A stretch of 64,000 nucleotides of DNA from Rotaria macrura (Eukaryota > Rotifera > Eurotatoria > Philodinida > Philodinidae): positions 1 to 64,000 of the forward strand of contig OENT01000137.1 in assembly GCA_900239685.1 (NCBI GenBank), written 5' to 3'. This document shows, one piece after another, positions 23,177-35,375 of this stretch (positions are counted from its first letter, which is position 1; each line of letters begins with the position of its first letter). Made by a program: the position numbers and the translations under genes. The notes under the pieces are model-generated. The model saw only the letters and a program-made list of their open reading frames with translations. It did no database searches and had not been told where the DNA came from.

Positions 23177-25962
23177 TTAATCATCATCTAGCTCAATAAT
23201 TGGAATATCATCTTGAGCATTTGTTGCAGTGGGACGTTCCGTTGATTCTTTACAAAAGAAAAAATAATTAAGGACTTATTATTTCATTCGTCAAGGCAAC
23301 TAACTTGTGACTGATGTTTCATCGTTTGAGTCTTCATCACCTGATTGATCAACATCTCCAGTCGATTTGCCATTCGTATTTTTTGCTGCTTGTGCTGCTT
23401 TATAAGCGTCTCTTTCTCGTTGAGCTCGTCTTGATAGTTTTTCTTCTCCAACAGCTTTCCATTGTCCACTTGGTTCATATTCAATGGCTTTAGCATCCGA
23501 TGAACATTTACCAATAATCTCAATAAAAAATTGATCCACAAATAAATCTGGAAATAGTGCTTGTTTATTACATACAGGACACAGCCAAGCTTTAATATTG
23601 AATCAAAATAATCAAAGCAAAAAAATAAATAAATAAATATAAATGAAAAATATTATTTCAATAAACTTTACTTGGTTTCTTTTCATTCATACGTAAATAA
23701 CCTTCTAGATCAAAGCAATGGACATGTTTACATGTTTTTGCTCTTCCAGGCATGCGCATTCGAATGCGCATTGCTGGACAATCGAGTGGTAAACGAAGGG
23801 ATGTTGACGCTACTTCAAGATCATTATCGAGTCCTTGTGGAGCTTGTGAAGCTGATAGAATTTGTGTTATTGTTCGTTGAGTTTCGATGGCTGGTCGAAT
23901 GAATGACGGACGGGAAAGACGAGCTAATAATTGTGGTACTGTTTTTCGCTCAGTAAGAAAAACAGCAGCTACATAAGCCGGAGGTGGAGTCGATACATCT
24001 TGTGTAAACCAGGATATTTCAATTAGATTCGATATTAATGGACACAAGCGACAATATTCTGTTATATCAATGGGTCGACCTAGAATTTAACGTACGAATT
24101 TGTTGAAATCATATCTAAGTTATTGAAATGTGAAATACACGAATATTTTCACTACTGTAGAAGATATAACGAATCATTACATATTTAATTCGATCAATTC
24201 TTATTTACAATAGATATACACATTGATGATGAAAGATTTTGATCGTAATTAGCATCAAGAAAAATAGTCAAAGATCATGATTAGAGTAATACATTTTAAC
24301 ATGATGATTATATTTGAGAATAAATTGGATATTTTTTTCGCTCAAAAAGTTTTCGATATGGTGTAGAGAAGTTATCAAAAAATCTATTTGTATTGTATAA
24401 ACATAATGTGGATCAATATGTTGATTAGCTATTATGTTGAAGTCAACACATACTATTGTTTTTGGATATTATCGTGCGACTCTGATAGGGATACTCCTAT
24501 CAAGGATGAGAAACCTTATGTAAATAAAAGAGTACGTCAAAAATATTTAGGGCTTGACTTACTCATGTTAGGGAACTATCTGTCGAAATACTTACCTTTT
24601 TTCTTTCTCATAGAAAGTGAATGTTCAAATGAAAATGTACTTGTACTAGCGGGTAGGATTCAGTTTTGAGATTAAGAAAATCTAGCTGATTGATCTGCGT
24701 ATCAGTTTAATTTAGATGGAAATTGAATATCTCACTGAAATTAGGATTGTTAGTCAAGTAAGCTTTTTATTTCTATAGGCTTTGTTTTTTTTTTAAACAA
24801 ATTGATCTGTACTAGACATAATTATTTACATGTACTGTTCAATAGTTGTCCGAGATCATGTTTTTAATCATATAGAATATAGTGAATGATTTTCAAAATT
24901 AAAAAATCACAAGTACCTGGTCGAATAACATCTGAATTTGGTTTTGCTGTTGGTTTTGGTTGAGGTAATAGAACTGCTCGACTATTAACAATAACATGAA
25001 GATTTGAAGGTAATTTATCGGGAGCATTGGTACTATTGTGTGTGCAATCACCACCGATTGTTGTAAATCTTAGTAGAATTTGTTTTTTATATTCAATTTT
25101 TGATTGTTCACTATTGAAAAACGTGGATGTTGCAACATCTAGATATTATTTCAGCAAAACAATATGATCAGGGATTTCATAAGAAAACAAAAACAATATT
25201 GTTCTTTCGTAAGATCAGATCGTTATGTCATAGTAAATGTAGGATTTCGTTTTAAAACTTTGACAAACAGTTTCGTTTAACATTTTATAAGTACAAAATA
25301 TTGAATCAAGACTGACCATCGTGACTTACTGTGATAAGTTTCAATTATCAAATATTGTATGTCAAATGAATGACATAGCTATAATGCATTCGAAATTCTC
25401 TCTCGTACTACGTAGAATACATGAAATTAAATTAGAATATTAATAAGGTTCGGCTATTCTGATTAATTTTTACAATTAAAATCACACTGATATGACAACG
25501 ATCTAATCGATGATTTATCATACCTGATGCTTGTTGTGCTGTTAATAGAAAATAGAAGTTTGCTAGGGATTGTGTTCCATTTGCTGCTTGTTTAGACGGT
25601 GCAATGGCATGTGGTGGTGATATAACACATAGATCTTCATTAAATGTAAATGGTGCAAATCGAATTTCAGCATTTTGTGGTTGATTGGAATGTAAATGAA
25701 GATGTGTAGTTCTTAATGTATTTGTTGAATCTCTTGGATATGGTATGGTCGGTTTTTCACCTTGCCCAAAACGTTTATTATGTAGTTCTTCACATTTCTC
25801 TCTTATATTTGATGATGATTTCATTAGAGTATGGCAACGATCGATTAATTCTTGTCGTTTACCAGTTCGTGATTGTCCAGCAAACGTTAGCAATGTTTGT
25901 AGATCATTAATAGTCAATGTTTGTAGTTGCAGATAACGCTGTTCGTCTGTTAAATTATTCAT
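23177..25962 (-). CDS. PIAS-family SUMO E3 ligase (gene A, downstream copy)
   Basis: Five exons join in frame (25524-25962, 24917-25138, 23672-24079, 23305-23589, 23177-23247) to give 474 aa. Domains: an N-terminal SAP domain (residues ~10-45, with LTINDLQTLLTFAGQSRTGK), a PINIT domain (~110-260, with VIVNSRAVLLP and IRPGRPIDITEYC), and an SP-RING with CPAMRIRMRMPGRAKTCKHV, then CFDLEGYLRMNEKKPTW and LCPVC, holding the expected Cys/His zinc ligands. A Lys/Glu-rich helix follows, and the very C-terminus IPIIELDDD is a SUMO-interacting motif. It should promote SUMO transfer from UBC9 to nuclear targets. The start codon lies 3 nt after TTGTTTTCAG, an acceptor with no upstream exon room, because gene B's stop is only ~130 bp away; a trans-spliced start is likely. 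Confidence 0.93.
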
Positions 25963-26093
25963 TATCTGAAAACAAGACAAATTATTTGTATTGTTTCTTT
26001 TTCGCTATGTAAAAAGATTTACAACAGTTCAATGTCTCTTTTTCCTTTCGTTATCATCAAAAAAAACAGAACAAATAAACACACAAAATCGAG
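25963..26093 (-). promoter_or_regulatory. Short intercistronic gap with spliced-leader-type acceptor
   Basis: Only 131 bp separate the stop of PIAS gene B from the start codon of PIAS gene A on the same strand. The gap ends in CTTGTTTTCAG, a strong 3' splice acceptor, 3 nt before the ATG. It contains T-rich stretches. This is what an operon junction resolved by spliced-leader trans-splicing looks like. The processing itself is inferred. Confidence 0.55.
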
Positions 26094-29000
26094 CTAATCC
26101 TCATCAATAAGTATGATATCAGTTGATCCATTTGTTGATGATGTTAATAATTGAATATTTGACTTTGAATCATATTCTTGCTTCTCTTCATTCATGGGCT
26201 CATCGTCCAATACAATGTCCCCCATATTCGATGTTATTTGTTGTTGTTCAATAAGTAATGATGATGATGATGTAGCAGGCGTCCAATTTAAATTACTATC
26301 AATCGTTATTTCAGTTACATCATCATTGTCAAATGAATTCAATATAGATTCAGTGTATGAATCAATTTGTAGATCATCAAATATAGCCGATTTATTACAC
26401 ACAGGACAAATCCATTTACCAGCTTTCTCATTTAAAACTAAACAAGAAGAAATATAAGAAAGTTTGTTTAATGAATGATCGAAACAAGTACTTTAAATAT
26501 CTTCCATGTACTCTACCGTCAAAAGTTCCACTACTAGGTTGACAAACGTATCTAAATATGAAGTCATTTTCTTATTTTATTTTGATTACAAATTAGATAG
26601 AATACATTTTGATTCCAAACAACAGCTAGAATTTGACCCGAGAAACAGACAACATCGTGTTCTATTGAGGGACAACATTAGATAAAAATTCATGAATTAT
26701 CTATGAATCTCTTTGATTAATCTTTTCATATACATAGCAATCTTTTAAAACCTTGAAACACATCGTTATATGTATCGTGTCATAGCTACATGTTTTTATC
26801 GATCGCAATTCTTCGTCATCTACTCTGATCTATTCTTTCGTAACGATACGGTCATTGGAAGGTAATTGTTATTTGTAGTTTATGGTAGAACTAGCAGGTG
26901 ATATTTCTTCTGTCTACTATGAACTAATCAATACTTTTTAATAGATGAAAAACTATCTTTCAATGCTGTCATGCTGAGCTGAACCCTCGAATTGAAATTT
27001 GATCTAAACGTCTATTGTTGATAAGTACATTATGTTGTCCGATTGGGTAAGATAATGTCCTGCTGAGCAGTTGGTTCTTATACAAGAACATATCTACCAT
27101 TAAGTAATATGAAGTGTAGTAATCATTTCGTTAGATAAGTACTGTAAGGATTAATGAGAGAGCTTTCATATTAACCGTGCTGATTTAATGTATATTAGGG
27201 AGACATATGCTGTCTCCATCATGAATAGAAGGTGCATACGAAACGATTATGACTCGCTTTCGTTATGAAGAAGAAAGATATCTTGATCTATTCTCTACAG
27301 AAGAATCGATAGGATGTGCAAAATTTTACCTAGAAAGTTACTTTAAAATTCTCTCTAATCGAATATAGAACTTAAGAAATTTTTTTGTTTACATCAATTA
27401 TCAGAGCTAATTTCAAGGCGATGCTTATTTCAAAGAAGTTACATTTTAAAATCACAACGGGTCAAAGTCGACTATCTGTGACATTGCTAAAAACATACTA
27501 AGATTTATCTATCAAAAATAAAAATATTTATCTATTTTATCCTAAATCGATGGTGTGCAGATAAGTCAATATCAGATATGTTACTTTTCATGATAACAAT
27601 AAATAGAATATTGTTCGAAGTAAGACAATCAAATAAATGACTCCATATTTCGATAGTGTTTACCTGACAAGTTGAACTTTTGATGGTCACTGTATACAGA
27701 AATACGAAAGAAAACTTAGAAAACTTATCTACCAATATAATTTTTTAAATCAAAACATTGTAAATGTTGACAAGTTACAGCGCGCACAGGTATTTTCAAT
27801 CGTCTTTGATCAATAGGACATTTTAATTTTAGTTTTTGATCACTAACTTCTAAACCAAGATCACGATCAGTTGCAATGGCTTTAGCTAATAGTTTGAATA
27901 AATCTTCCCGGTAGAATTTATCTTTCTTATTTTTTATTTGTTCACATAAATGATCAACATTGACATGTTGCACTAGAAATATATGCAATGCGTATTGTGC
28001 ATTCATATATTGTGCATGTAAAGTTGTATTATCCTGACGATAGGACCATGTTATGGATATATCATTGGTTAAAGCTGGATTAAACATACAATATGATGTT
28101 ATATCAATTTCACGTCCGATACGTATCAAATCTGTTTGCTGTCGTGTACAGGGTTTAGGTGTTGGTAAATTTGTTAAAGTTTGTGAATTGACATTAATAG
28201 TTATATTGGGTGGAAGATTATCATCGTATTTACCGTTTAACATAGGTGGTTGATCAATACGTACAAGACGCATAATTAAACATTTTGTTGTTTTATGAAT
28301 ATCAAGATCAGAATCATAATCATACGATAATGCTAATTGATTACATACATCTAATGACAACATGAAATCATTACGAAAAAAATATTGTTTACGATATGAA
28401 TCATAGCGAAATATATGATAACATTCAACTACACATGTTAATGGACGATAAAATGGTAACGTTTTGTGAATTATATGTATTGTTGGTGTAGACGTTGGAG
28501 CTTTCGGTCTTGCTATAGTATTCGATGATGGTAGTTGAGATGCTGGCGGAGGTGGTGGTGGTGGTGGGGGGGGAGCAAGAAGTGGCATCGGATATCGATG
28601 TACAACGGATGATGATGATGATGATACATTTGTTGCAGCTGTGGATGTTGGTGGCTGTTGAATATATGGTTGACGAGGTAAAATAGAAGGATAATATGGA
28701 ATTTGTTGAGAATGACAGTTTTGAGGACGATGATTGGATGCACTTGTAGTTTGAACCGTACTTGCATTAGATCGTACTAAAACGAAAATTCATCCGTTGT
28801 GTAAAAAGACTATGGCATAAATCTGTCCATGCGCTTATCAAATACACTTCATTAATCAGTTTGATAAAAAAAATACAGTTGTATAAATTAGTGTCATATT
28901 AATAGTAGAACAATCATTTCACCGGATTATATTTTTGAATGCTCCTCGTTTTTAAATAATCGAAGTTAATATCTAACTATTGAATACATTCCTATATTCA

Positions 29001-30477
29001 TGAACTATATATAAACATAGCTGTGTTTTGTTTTCTAAAATAACGTTTTTTACATGCATTTTACAGTTTTTGAAATGAACAGTCTGGTTTCGTTCATTTC
29101 ATAAAACGAGTTCTTAAGATGATGTTAAATATTCCGACTTGCTTGTTAGTAGAACAACAACCACTAGACAAGATATTGACACGCAATACTATTAATAGTA
29201 GAGCAAGAAAATTTTCAATTCAAATAGCCCTACCATTAAAGAATAGCGAGAGATTAGAGCTATATCTAATCAGCAAACATGTATTTCGAATAATCACAAT
29301 CACTTCATCGACCATAGCAATTTTTGCGATGCATTATTCTGTACCGACTTTGAAAAAATAGTGTGATTATCCTAAGGATAAATAAAATAAATGTAATTCT
29401 TCAACGAAAATCAAAGATTACATAGTAGAGAGCACAGGTAAGCAGCATTATTTCAATAATTAATTTAGTTCTCTGATAGTATAAAACGAGAGCATCATTG
29501 ATTAACATTACATTTCAATTTTCATGTTCATCAACTTAATGATACAATAGCATGAATCATGAATAGTTTGCATACGAAGTCTCGAATTTTAAAATTTTAT
29601 TATTACTTTTACGATTTGTTAGTAAGATTTGAATGAAAATATTGTTATTCAGAAAAGTTTTGAAAGAGAAGAATTATATGAATAGCATAAGCGTTTCTTT
29701 TTCGGATCGAGTATCAAAATTTAGTCTTATCCTATTTAAAACAAAACGAAATGAATCATCAGATATTTGACAATCACTATACAAATATCTGATTGATATT
29801 TTCAGCGTCAATACGATGAAAATATTCACTTTTCTTAAAGTTTTGTTTCTGCATAAACTATTTGAAAGTAAGTTGCTAAGCATGCCATTTGAACTATTCA
29901 ATAAAATTCGAAAAGAAATAAAACATATTTTACTTGGTCGTAACGATACTGAAGCATTTGATGGTGTGGGAAGGCGATAACTAGTTGGAATACTATATGG
30001 TATTGTTTGCGGAGCATAATAGTATGGTTGTTGACCATATGATGTGGCAAATAATGGTTGAACTTGCTGCTGCTGCTGTTGTTGTTGTTGTGGCGGTCGA
30101 AATATTTGTTGCTGTTGTTGTTGTTGATGATAATCAGTTTGCAAACGTTTTTGTCTTATTGAATAAAGAGTTTGTTCAAGATCGACTGAATAATAATTAT
30201 CAATAAGAATATATGTTTGTTGAATTAATTGTGTACGTGAATAATGTTGAAATTGATTGTTTAATGCTGTAGTTGACATTGATTGTATGTGATTGGTAAG
30301 AAACAAGCGTAGTTGGTCATCATTCAATTCATTCACTATTTGATACAGACGTGTACGATGTTCTTGTGACAAACGGATCGTATGATTATTTGACGTCGTT
30401 GACATTGGCGTTTGCATTACTTGAATAGTATTCAATGTTGCTATCGGATGGATGAAAGATGTTGATTGAATATACAT
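26094..30477 (-). CDS. PIAS-family SUMO E3 ligase (gene B, upstream copy, polyQ)
   Basis: Three exons join in frame (29934-30477, 27733-28776, 26094-26437) to give 643 aa. The N-terminus has a helical region (NELNDDQLRLFLTNHI...) in the SAP position but too divergent to call SAP with confidence. Next come two polyglutamine runs, a Pro/Gln/Ser-rich linker ending in a run of about ten Pro, and a PINIT-like domain (NINVNSQTLTNLPTP, RIGREIDITSYC). The SP-RING has CPIDQRRLKIPVRAVTCQHL, then QCFDLKNYI and WICPVCNKSA, with all zinc ligands. An acidic Ser-rich tail ends DIILIDED, a SUMO-interacting motif. The large intron (26438-27732, about 1.3 kb) interrupts the RING between YI and VLNEKAGKW. A two-codon upstream ORF overlaps the start as TAATG. 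It is a diverged tandem paralogue of gene A. Confidence 0.92.
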
Positions 30478-33400
30478 TACTCCATCGTAATCAAGGCAGG
30501 TTTATTATTAATGTCATCAGTTGATGAATTATGGAAATCTCATTTTTGGGGAATTGTTCTTTGTGCTAGAGAATATTTGACTAATCAAAATGCAATACAT
30601 AAATTGACTGCCAATCGATCAATTATACGCTATACTTCATATTTATATTGTTTCTCTGTTATAGAACGACATCTATTGAAATTTGAACTTTATTTTATTT
30701 TGTACAGGTGAATATTTAGCAGACTAATATTGAACAAATTTTAAGTCATGTCCATAATTATAGCAACTTTTGGGAAAATTTCCAACCATTGTTGAGCTTT
30801 CTGCTAGCTGCACAATACATATTATCAACTTGAATCAATGTCAGTGAGTTCAATATTTTTCAGCAGCTCTACTCAGTGTTTTTAACAAAAATCTACAGTG
30901 GAATACAAAGGGGTACTTTGTTTCTATTGACAAAGTATCTTAAGGTACTTTGTTATAGATAAAAAAAGTACCTTCAAGTATCAGTTTATAAGCTTGATGA
31001 ATATTTTTTGTAAAAGTGAAGTATTCGATGAAAACGGTCCTAGAAGATAATTATTAAAAATCTCAAAATCGAAAACGAGAAATAGAACTTTGGATAACGA
31101 GGCAGATTGAACTAAAAGAAAAAGAACTTCATTTTCAACCTACAGGAAAAATAGATAAATCAGAGGAGGACGAGTAGTGGGATTTAAATAATGGCACAAA
31201 GACGAAGTACATCATTTGTTTTAGTAAGTGCCTTCCAGGTACTTTCTTCTATTTTCGCAAAATGCAAAACACAGTACTTCTCAAAAATCGTAAGTACCCT
31301 GGGTACTTTGCTTTTGCTTGAGGCACTTAACGTTAAAAACATAGGCTCTTCTATTTTTACATCGACTCGACGACACTTCCGGATATAGGAGATTTAATGA
31401 GAAGAGATATTGCATAGATGCCATTTATTTTTATTCGTATACAAGACTATTGCCGGTTTCCACACGACAATTTTCATCGTAATTAAAAAAATCTGTCCTC
31501 ATTACGTAATTGATCACACAATTGTATAATTTGATCAGAGCAACAATAATTCTATCGAACTGTATAGTTTTAATTTGATTTATTATGTACCTTGATCGAT
31601 AATTGATAAAATTTCGAGGAGTGTTGGAAAAAAACATACTTTTTCTCTAAGTGCCAGATTTTTCTTCAATAATTATAATCTATTGAACAAATCAATCTTA
31701 TTGACTTGTCTATAGCTAGATGGAGTATTCATTTCTCTATTGACCTATATATTTTCATTGGATTTTTTCTTCATTTCAACTGAAAACTTAATGAATCAAC
31801 GGTTGGATAGAGTGTTATCAATGTATGTAATTTTAGTGTGATTCGACTGAGGTTTATTAGATAAATCTCGAATTATAAGAATAGCACTACGAGTCTGTGA
31901 TTTTCATCAATAAAAAATTCCCTAAAATTTGAAGTGTGAAGTAGAATTTTCTTCTGAAATTCAAAACGTTCGATCAACTCTCTAATCCAAAACAATATCT
32001 ATCCGAATTTGATTTAGTCTCATCAAGATATGAACTTGCAAAATCTTTTCTTTCATTTGCCTTCGAAATTTATTAAAGTTTTGGTCATTATACGGAATGA
32101 ATCAAATTAAAATTATATACAATTCGATAGAGTAATCGCTTCTCTCTGATAAACCATATGGCAATGAATAAAACCAGGAAATTTTCCCGAAACACAGTAA
32201 ATTGTAGAAAGGTAGTAAAATATATGTGAATCATGTTGTATTTACATATGTGGGTCTGATTGCGGAGACTTCTGATTTGTGTTTCTTGAGCTATTTAGCA
32301 AAAAGGCCAATACCATTTCCATATGAAAAATCATAAGTGCTATTGCAGTTTGGGTCCTGTCTCATAGCCCAACGTGTACATAAAAGGTTACTCGATGAAT
32401 TTTTGATTGGTACCTAATATAAACATATTCGATGCTCATGTCAGAAAGTTCTTCAAGTAAACATACAAAAACCAAATGTTCGTGCATTTTGTGTGACATT
32501 GACTTGTGCGTAAACTATAGAATTCTAAATGAAGTTCGTTTTGGTTTTTCCATAGAATCAATCGATAGACAAATGAATTCTCTGTCAAACATGAATAAGA
32601 TATTTCGTATTCGATTCTTAGAATGGAAACAAGTAAAGCATGAGTCTTCAGGTAAACATTTATCAAAAAAAAAGACTTAGATTTCTATAATTTTAAAAGG
32701 TGATGTAAAAGAACGTTTCGTTTGTCCAAAATGACAACGAGCTATTCTCGTATCATGCATTACTCCGATTATCACTACCTTGAAGTTTTTCTCCAAGATA
32801 ACTATGTTTATATTTGAAAGTTTGTTTTTATAGTATCGAATCTTGAAATAGGCGAAATGATAATATGCATTAGTTCGGAATTCTTTCTAATTCTATTATA
32901 GTAGATTGTTTTTCATTAGTTAAATATTGTGAATTAGTTTCAAAGAAAATCTCATTTATTATATCGTGGATTGATTCTATTATAAATGAGGAGGACGTTT
33001 ATAAATGATTAATAGATATACAGTATATTATTTGATTGATAAGAATATTGAGTAGAATTAGTTTATATACCCATCACTTATCTCTTTCAGTTAATTATAG
33101 ATAGTTAGCATAAAATACATAGATAAAAATGATTTTATACTCGTATTTTTGTTGGAGCTTTCTTTCTACATTACGTATCTTACCATAGATATTTCAATCA
33201 ATAGTGATCGATCGAAAATATATAAAAATAGATTGATAAATCCATATCTAGATCTAGATCGCACACTCGAGTACAAATTAAAGCATAAGAATATACTATA
33301 ACTCATCCGATTGATACTGCGCTTTATTTTTAATCAATATATGTATTGATCTCATTGAAAACATCACTAGTCATCTTTATCCTCACTATGAAACTGTTGC

Positions 33401-33729
33401 ATTAAACTAATATGAAATCACATGAATGTGTGTATTGGTACAAGGATATTGATGAATTTGTTGAAATTCTACTTATCAAAGAGATAAACACAAGACATTT
33501 TTTCTTTTTCTTTTCGGTTTATTTGTTTTTAAATTCTTATTAATACATCTATGTAAGTAATTGATATTCTTTAATCAATGTTTTCTTTTTGTAACGTTCT
33601 TTGTATATTTCTCTATCTCGAAAATCTTCATTCGTGTATCATTAGTCTTTTGTCTATATTTCATGAACAAAATCAAAAATATATACTACAAAGAAAATTG
33701 TTTAAGGCGACTAGAGTATCGTCTTTCTA
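30478..33729. other. Intergenic with a degenerate repeat
   Basis: No gene recognised. Positions ~30896-31330 contain repeated GGTACTTTG/AAGTACC motifs (listed separately). The remainder is AT-rich with short chance open frames. Confidence 0.45.
30896..31330. repeat. Degenerate AAGTACC/GGTACTT repeat block, possible hAT-type remnant
   Basis: The block begins CAGTGGAATACAAAGG and carries about seven copies of GGTACTTT or its complement in both orientations, including the inverted pair AAGTACCC-T-GGGTACTT at 31292-31308. CAGTGG-type ends with AAGTAC-rich subterminal repeats are seen in hAT-like transposons. I could not find a matching right end or an 8-bp target duplication, so the family call is tentative. 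Confidence 0.3.
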
Positions 33730-34443
33730 TTACATAATATTACAGCAACAGCAGGAGTTCCCACGCCGTCGTTTACCATAAGCTTGTGAATCATTTTTAT
33801 CATAATAAGGTTGCCAAGATGGCCTTCTTCTAGGTGATGATTCTGGTAATTGAATTGTTAATATTTGATTTTCATCCAATTTTGCTCGTATTTGTTCAGG
33901 GTTAATATTTTTCGGTAATTGATATTGGCGATAATATTCTCGACTAACACGATTTTCACTTGTATCGTCATTATTTTGTGCATTGATTTTTAATATACCA
34001 TGTTCGTCTATGCGAACATTTATATTTTTCGGACGATAACCATGCAAATCAAATGTTAGAGTATTATTAGTATTGTTACTGTTATTACTAATTGAATTAT
34101 ATATAGGGGATACATCAAAGTGACGTGGTCGAACCTCAACATCAACACGCAGACGTCCGTTGAAGTCTATTGTATTTCTTACAAGTTTTGTTTCAACATT
34201 TAATCCACCAAGATCATATTGCCGACGAAATTCATGACACAATGATCGATATGCACGTATATGTAATCGACCGTATTGATCAAGCAGAACACTTATCTGT
34301 TCAGGTTCATAATCATTTAAATCAAATTCATATGAATATGTTCGATAACCATGACCATGATCATGTATTGAGTAATTGTTTGATGAGCTTTGTGAAATAG
34401 TTCTTTTTTCATTATTAATCGGTATCAATGCCGACGATGTCAT
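33730..34443 (-). CDS. Small heat-shock protein (HSP20) with two alpha-crystallin domains and a CaaX-like tail
   Basis: A single-exon gene of 237 aa. Two alpha-crystallin domains are visible: residues ~36-108 (YSYEFDLNDYEPEQISVLLD, then GRLHIRAY) and ~125-205 (LTFDLHGYRPKNINVRIDEH, then GILKINAQ and ILTIQLPE). Each has the DY/GY-x-P-x-x-I-x-V-x-x-D core of HSP20 proteins. Tandem domains are known in some invertebrates. It should act as an ATP-independent holdase against aggregation. The C-terminus is KRRRGNSCCCCNIM: a basic patch, four Cys, and a final CNIM that fits a CaaX prenylation box with Met at X. That suggests a membrane-tethered form, unusual for the family. No clear heat-shock element was found upstream. 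Lack of introns is common for stress genes. Confidence 0.93.
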   Translation of the reverse strand: MTSSALIPINNEKRTISQSSSNNYSIHDHGHGYRTYSYEFDLNDYEPEQISVLLDQYGRLHIRAYRSLCHEFRRQYDLGGLNVETKLVRNTIDFNGRLRVDVEVRPRHFDVSPIYNSISNNSNNTNNTLTFDLHGYRPKNINVRIDEHGILKINAQNNDDTSENRVSREYYRQYQLPKNINPEQIRAKLDENQILTIQLPESSPRRRPSWQPYYDKNDSQAYGKRRRGNSCCCCNIM

Positions 34444-35375
34444 GATGTATATTTATAGATCAGAAAAATGAATTGAATGCTTGATTTTCTTCGTTCTTTC
34501 TCTTTGCAAAAACAAATCGATCTGATCCTGCAGCTAAACTAGGAAAATCTTCTTGCCCTTTTTTTGTCAGAGAGGAGGATAGACTCAGTATTGGCCTTGT
34601 ATCTCGACATATCCATATTCATACAGGATGGATAATAAATAGAGCAGAAAAAAAGAGAAGAAAATCGATAACAGACGAGATAGGCCAGCTATTATGTATA
34701 GCTGTCACTGGTTACAACATTAAAGATCATTTCAATATTCACAAGTAAAATCTTCAATTTTGTCAAATTGATGAATTTTGAACGAGGAATAATACAGATT
34801 TCATTTAACTTTTTGTAAATGTATTTCTGTATTCATGAGTAACCATAAATTAAATCGTATTGTATCTGCCTCGATCGGCTTTTTAAATTCAAGAAACATA
34901 TATTACATCTCAAGACATTCCAATGATATGTCCATTCGAAAACGGAATTAGTAGTTTTACTTGAATTTATTATTTCTTGCATCATATAAATTTCAAGTCT
35001 ATTTGAAATTCCTACAGTAAATTATCTGTTTATTTTTTTTTGGTAAGAACTATGATAGATAACGATGAAAATCATCGAGATGAAATATTTTTCTGTGAGT
35101 CTTGTTTTTCTATTCGTTTGTATATTGATTAAAACGCTGATCACCTGTGATGAAATGTAAGGCGCTTTTTTCTCTAAATCATACTTCTTTCGTTGGGAAA
35201 GCAAGATTCATTAGAAACAACATAATCGATAGTAATTCTAAAGTTAAAGGCGCGTGTTAAAACACCAAATTAAATCAAACATTCAATCGTCACATTCTCA
35301 CAACTGGTCTTGAATCATTATCAAACAGATTTATCAAATCCACGATTATTTAACTTTGATTCTATTGGATAAATA
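34444..35375. other. Divergent intergenic region
   Basis: It lies between the minus-strand HSP20 and the plus-strand secreted-protein gene and may hold promoters for both. It is AT-rich. A TATAAATA at 34450-34457 is too close to the HSP20 start codon to act as its TATA box. No gene recognised. Confidence 0.45.

Noticed and set aside
29985-30206. Plus-strand open frame with Ala/Val runs
   Set aside because: Antisense shadow of the polyglutamine tracts in PIAS gene B.
32432-32680. Overlapping open frames on both strands
   Set aside because: No domain, no splice context, and both strands open in AT-rich DNA by chance.
34450-34457. TATAAATA next to the HSP20 start
   Set aside because: It lies only 6 nt before the ATG, so a transcription start ~30 nt downstream would fall within the coding region.
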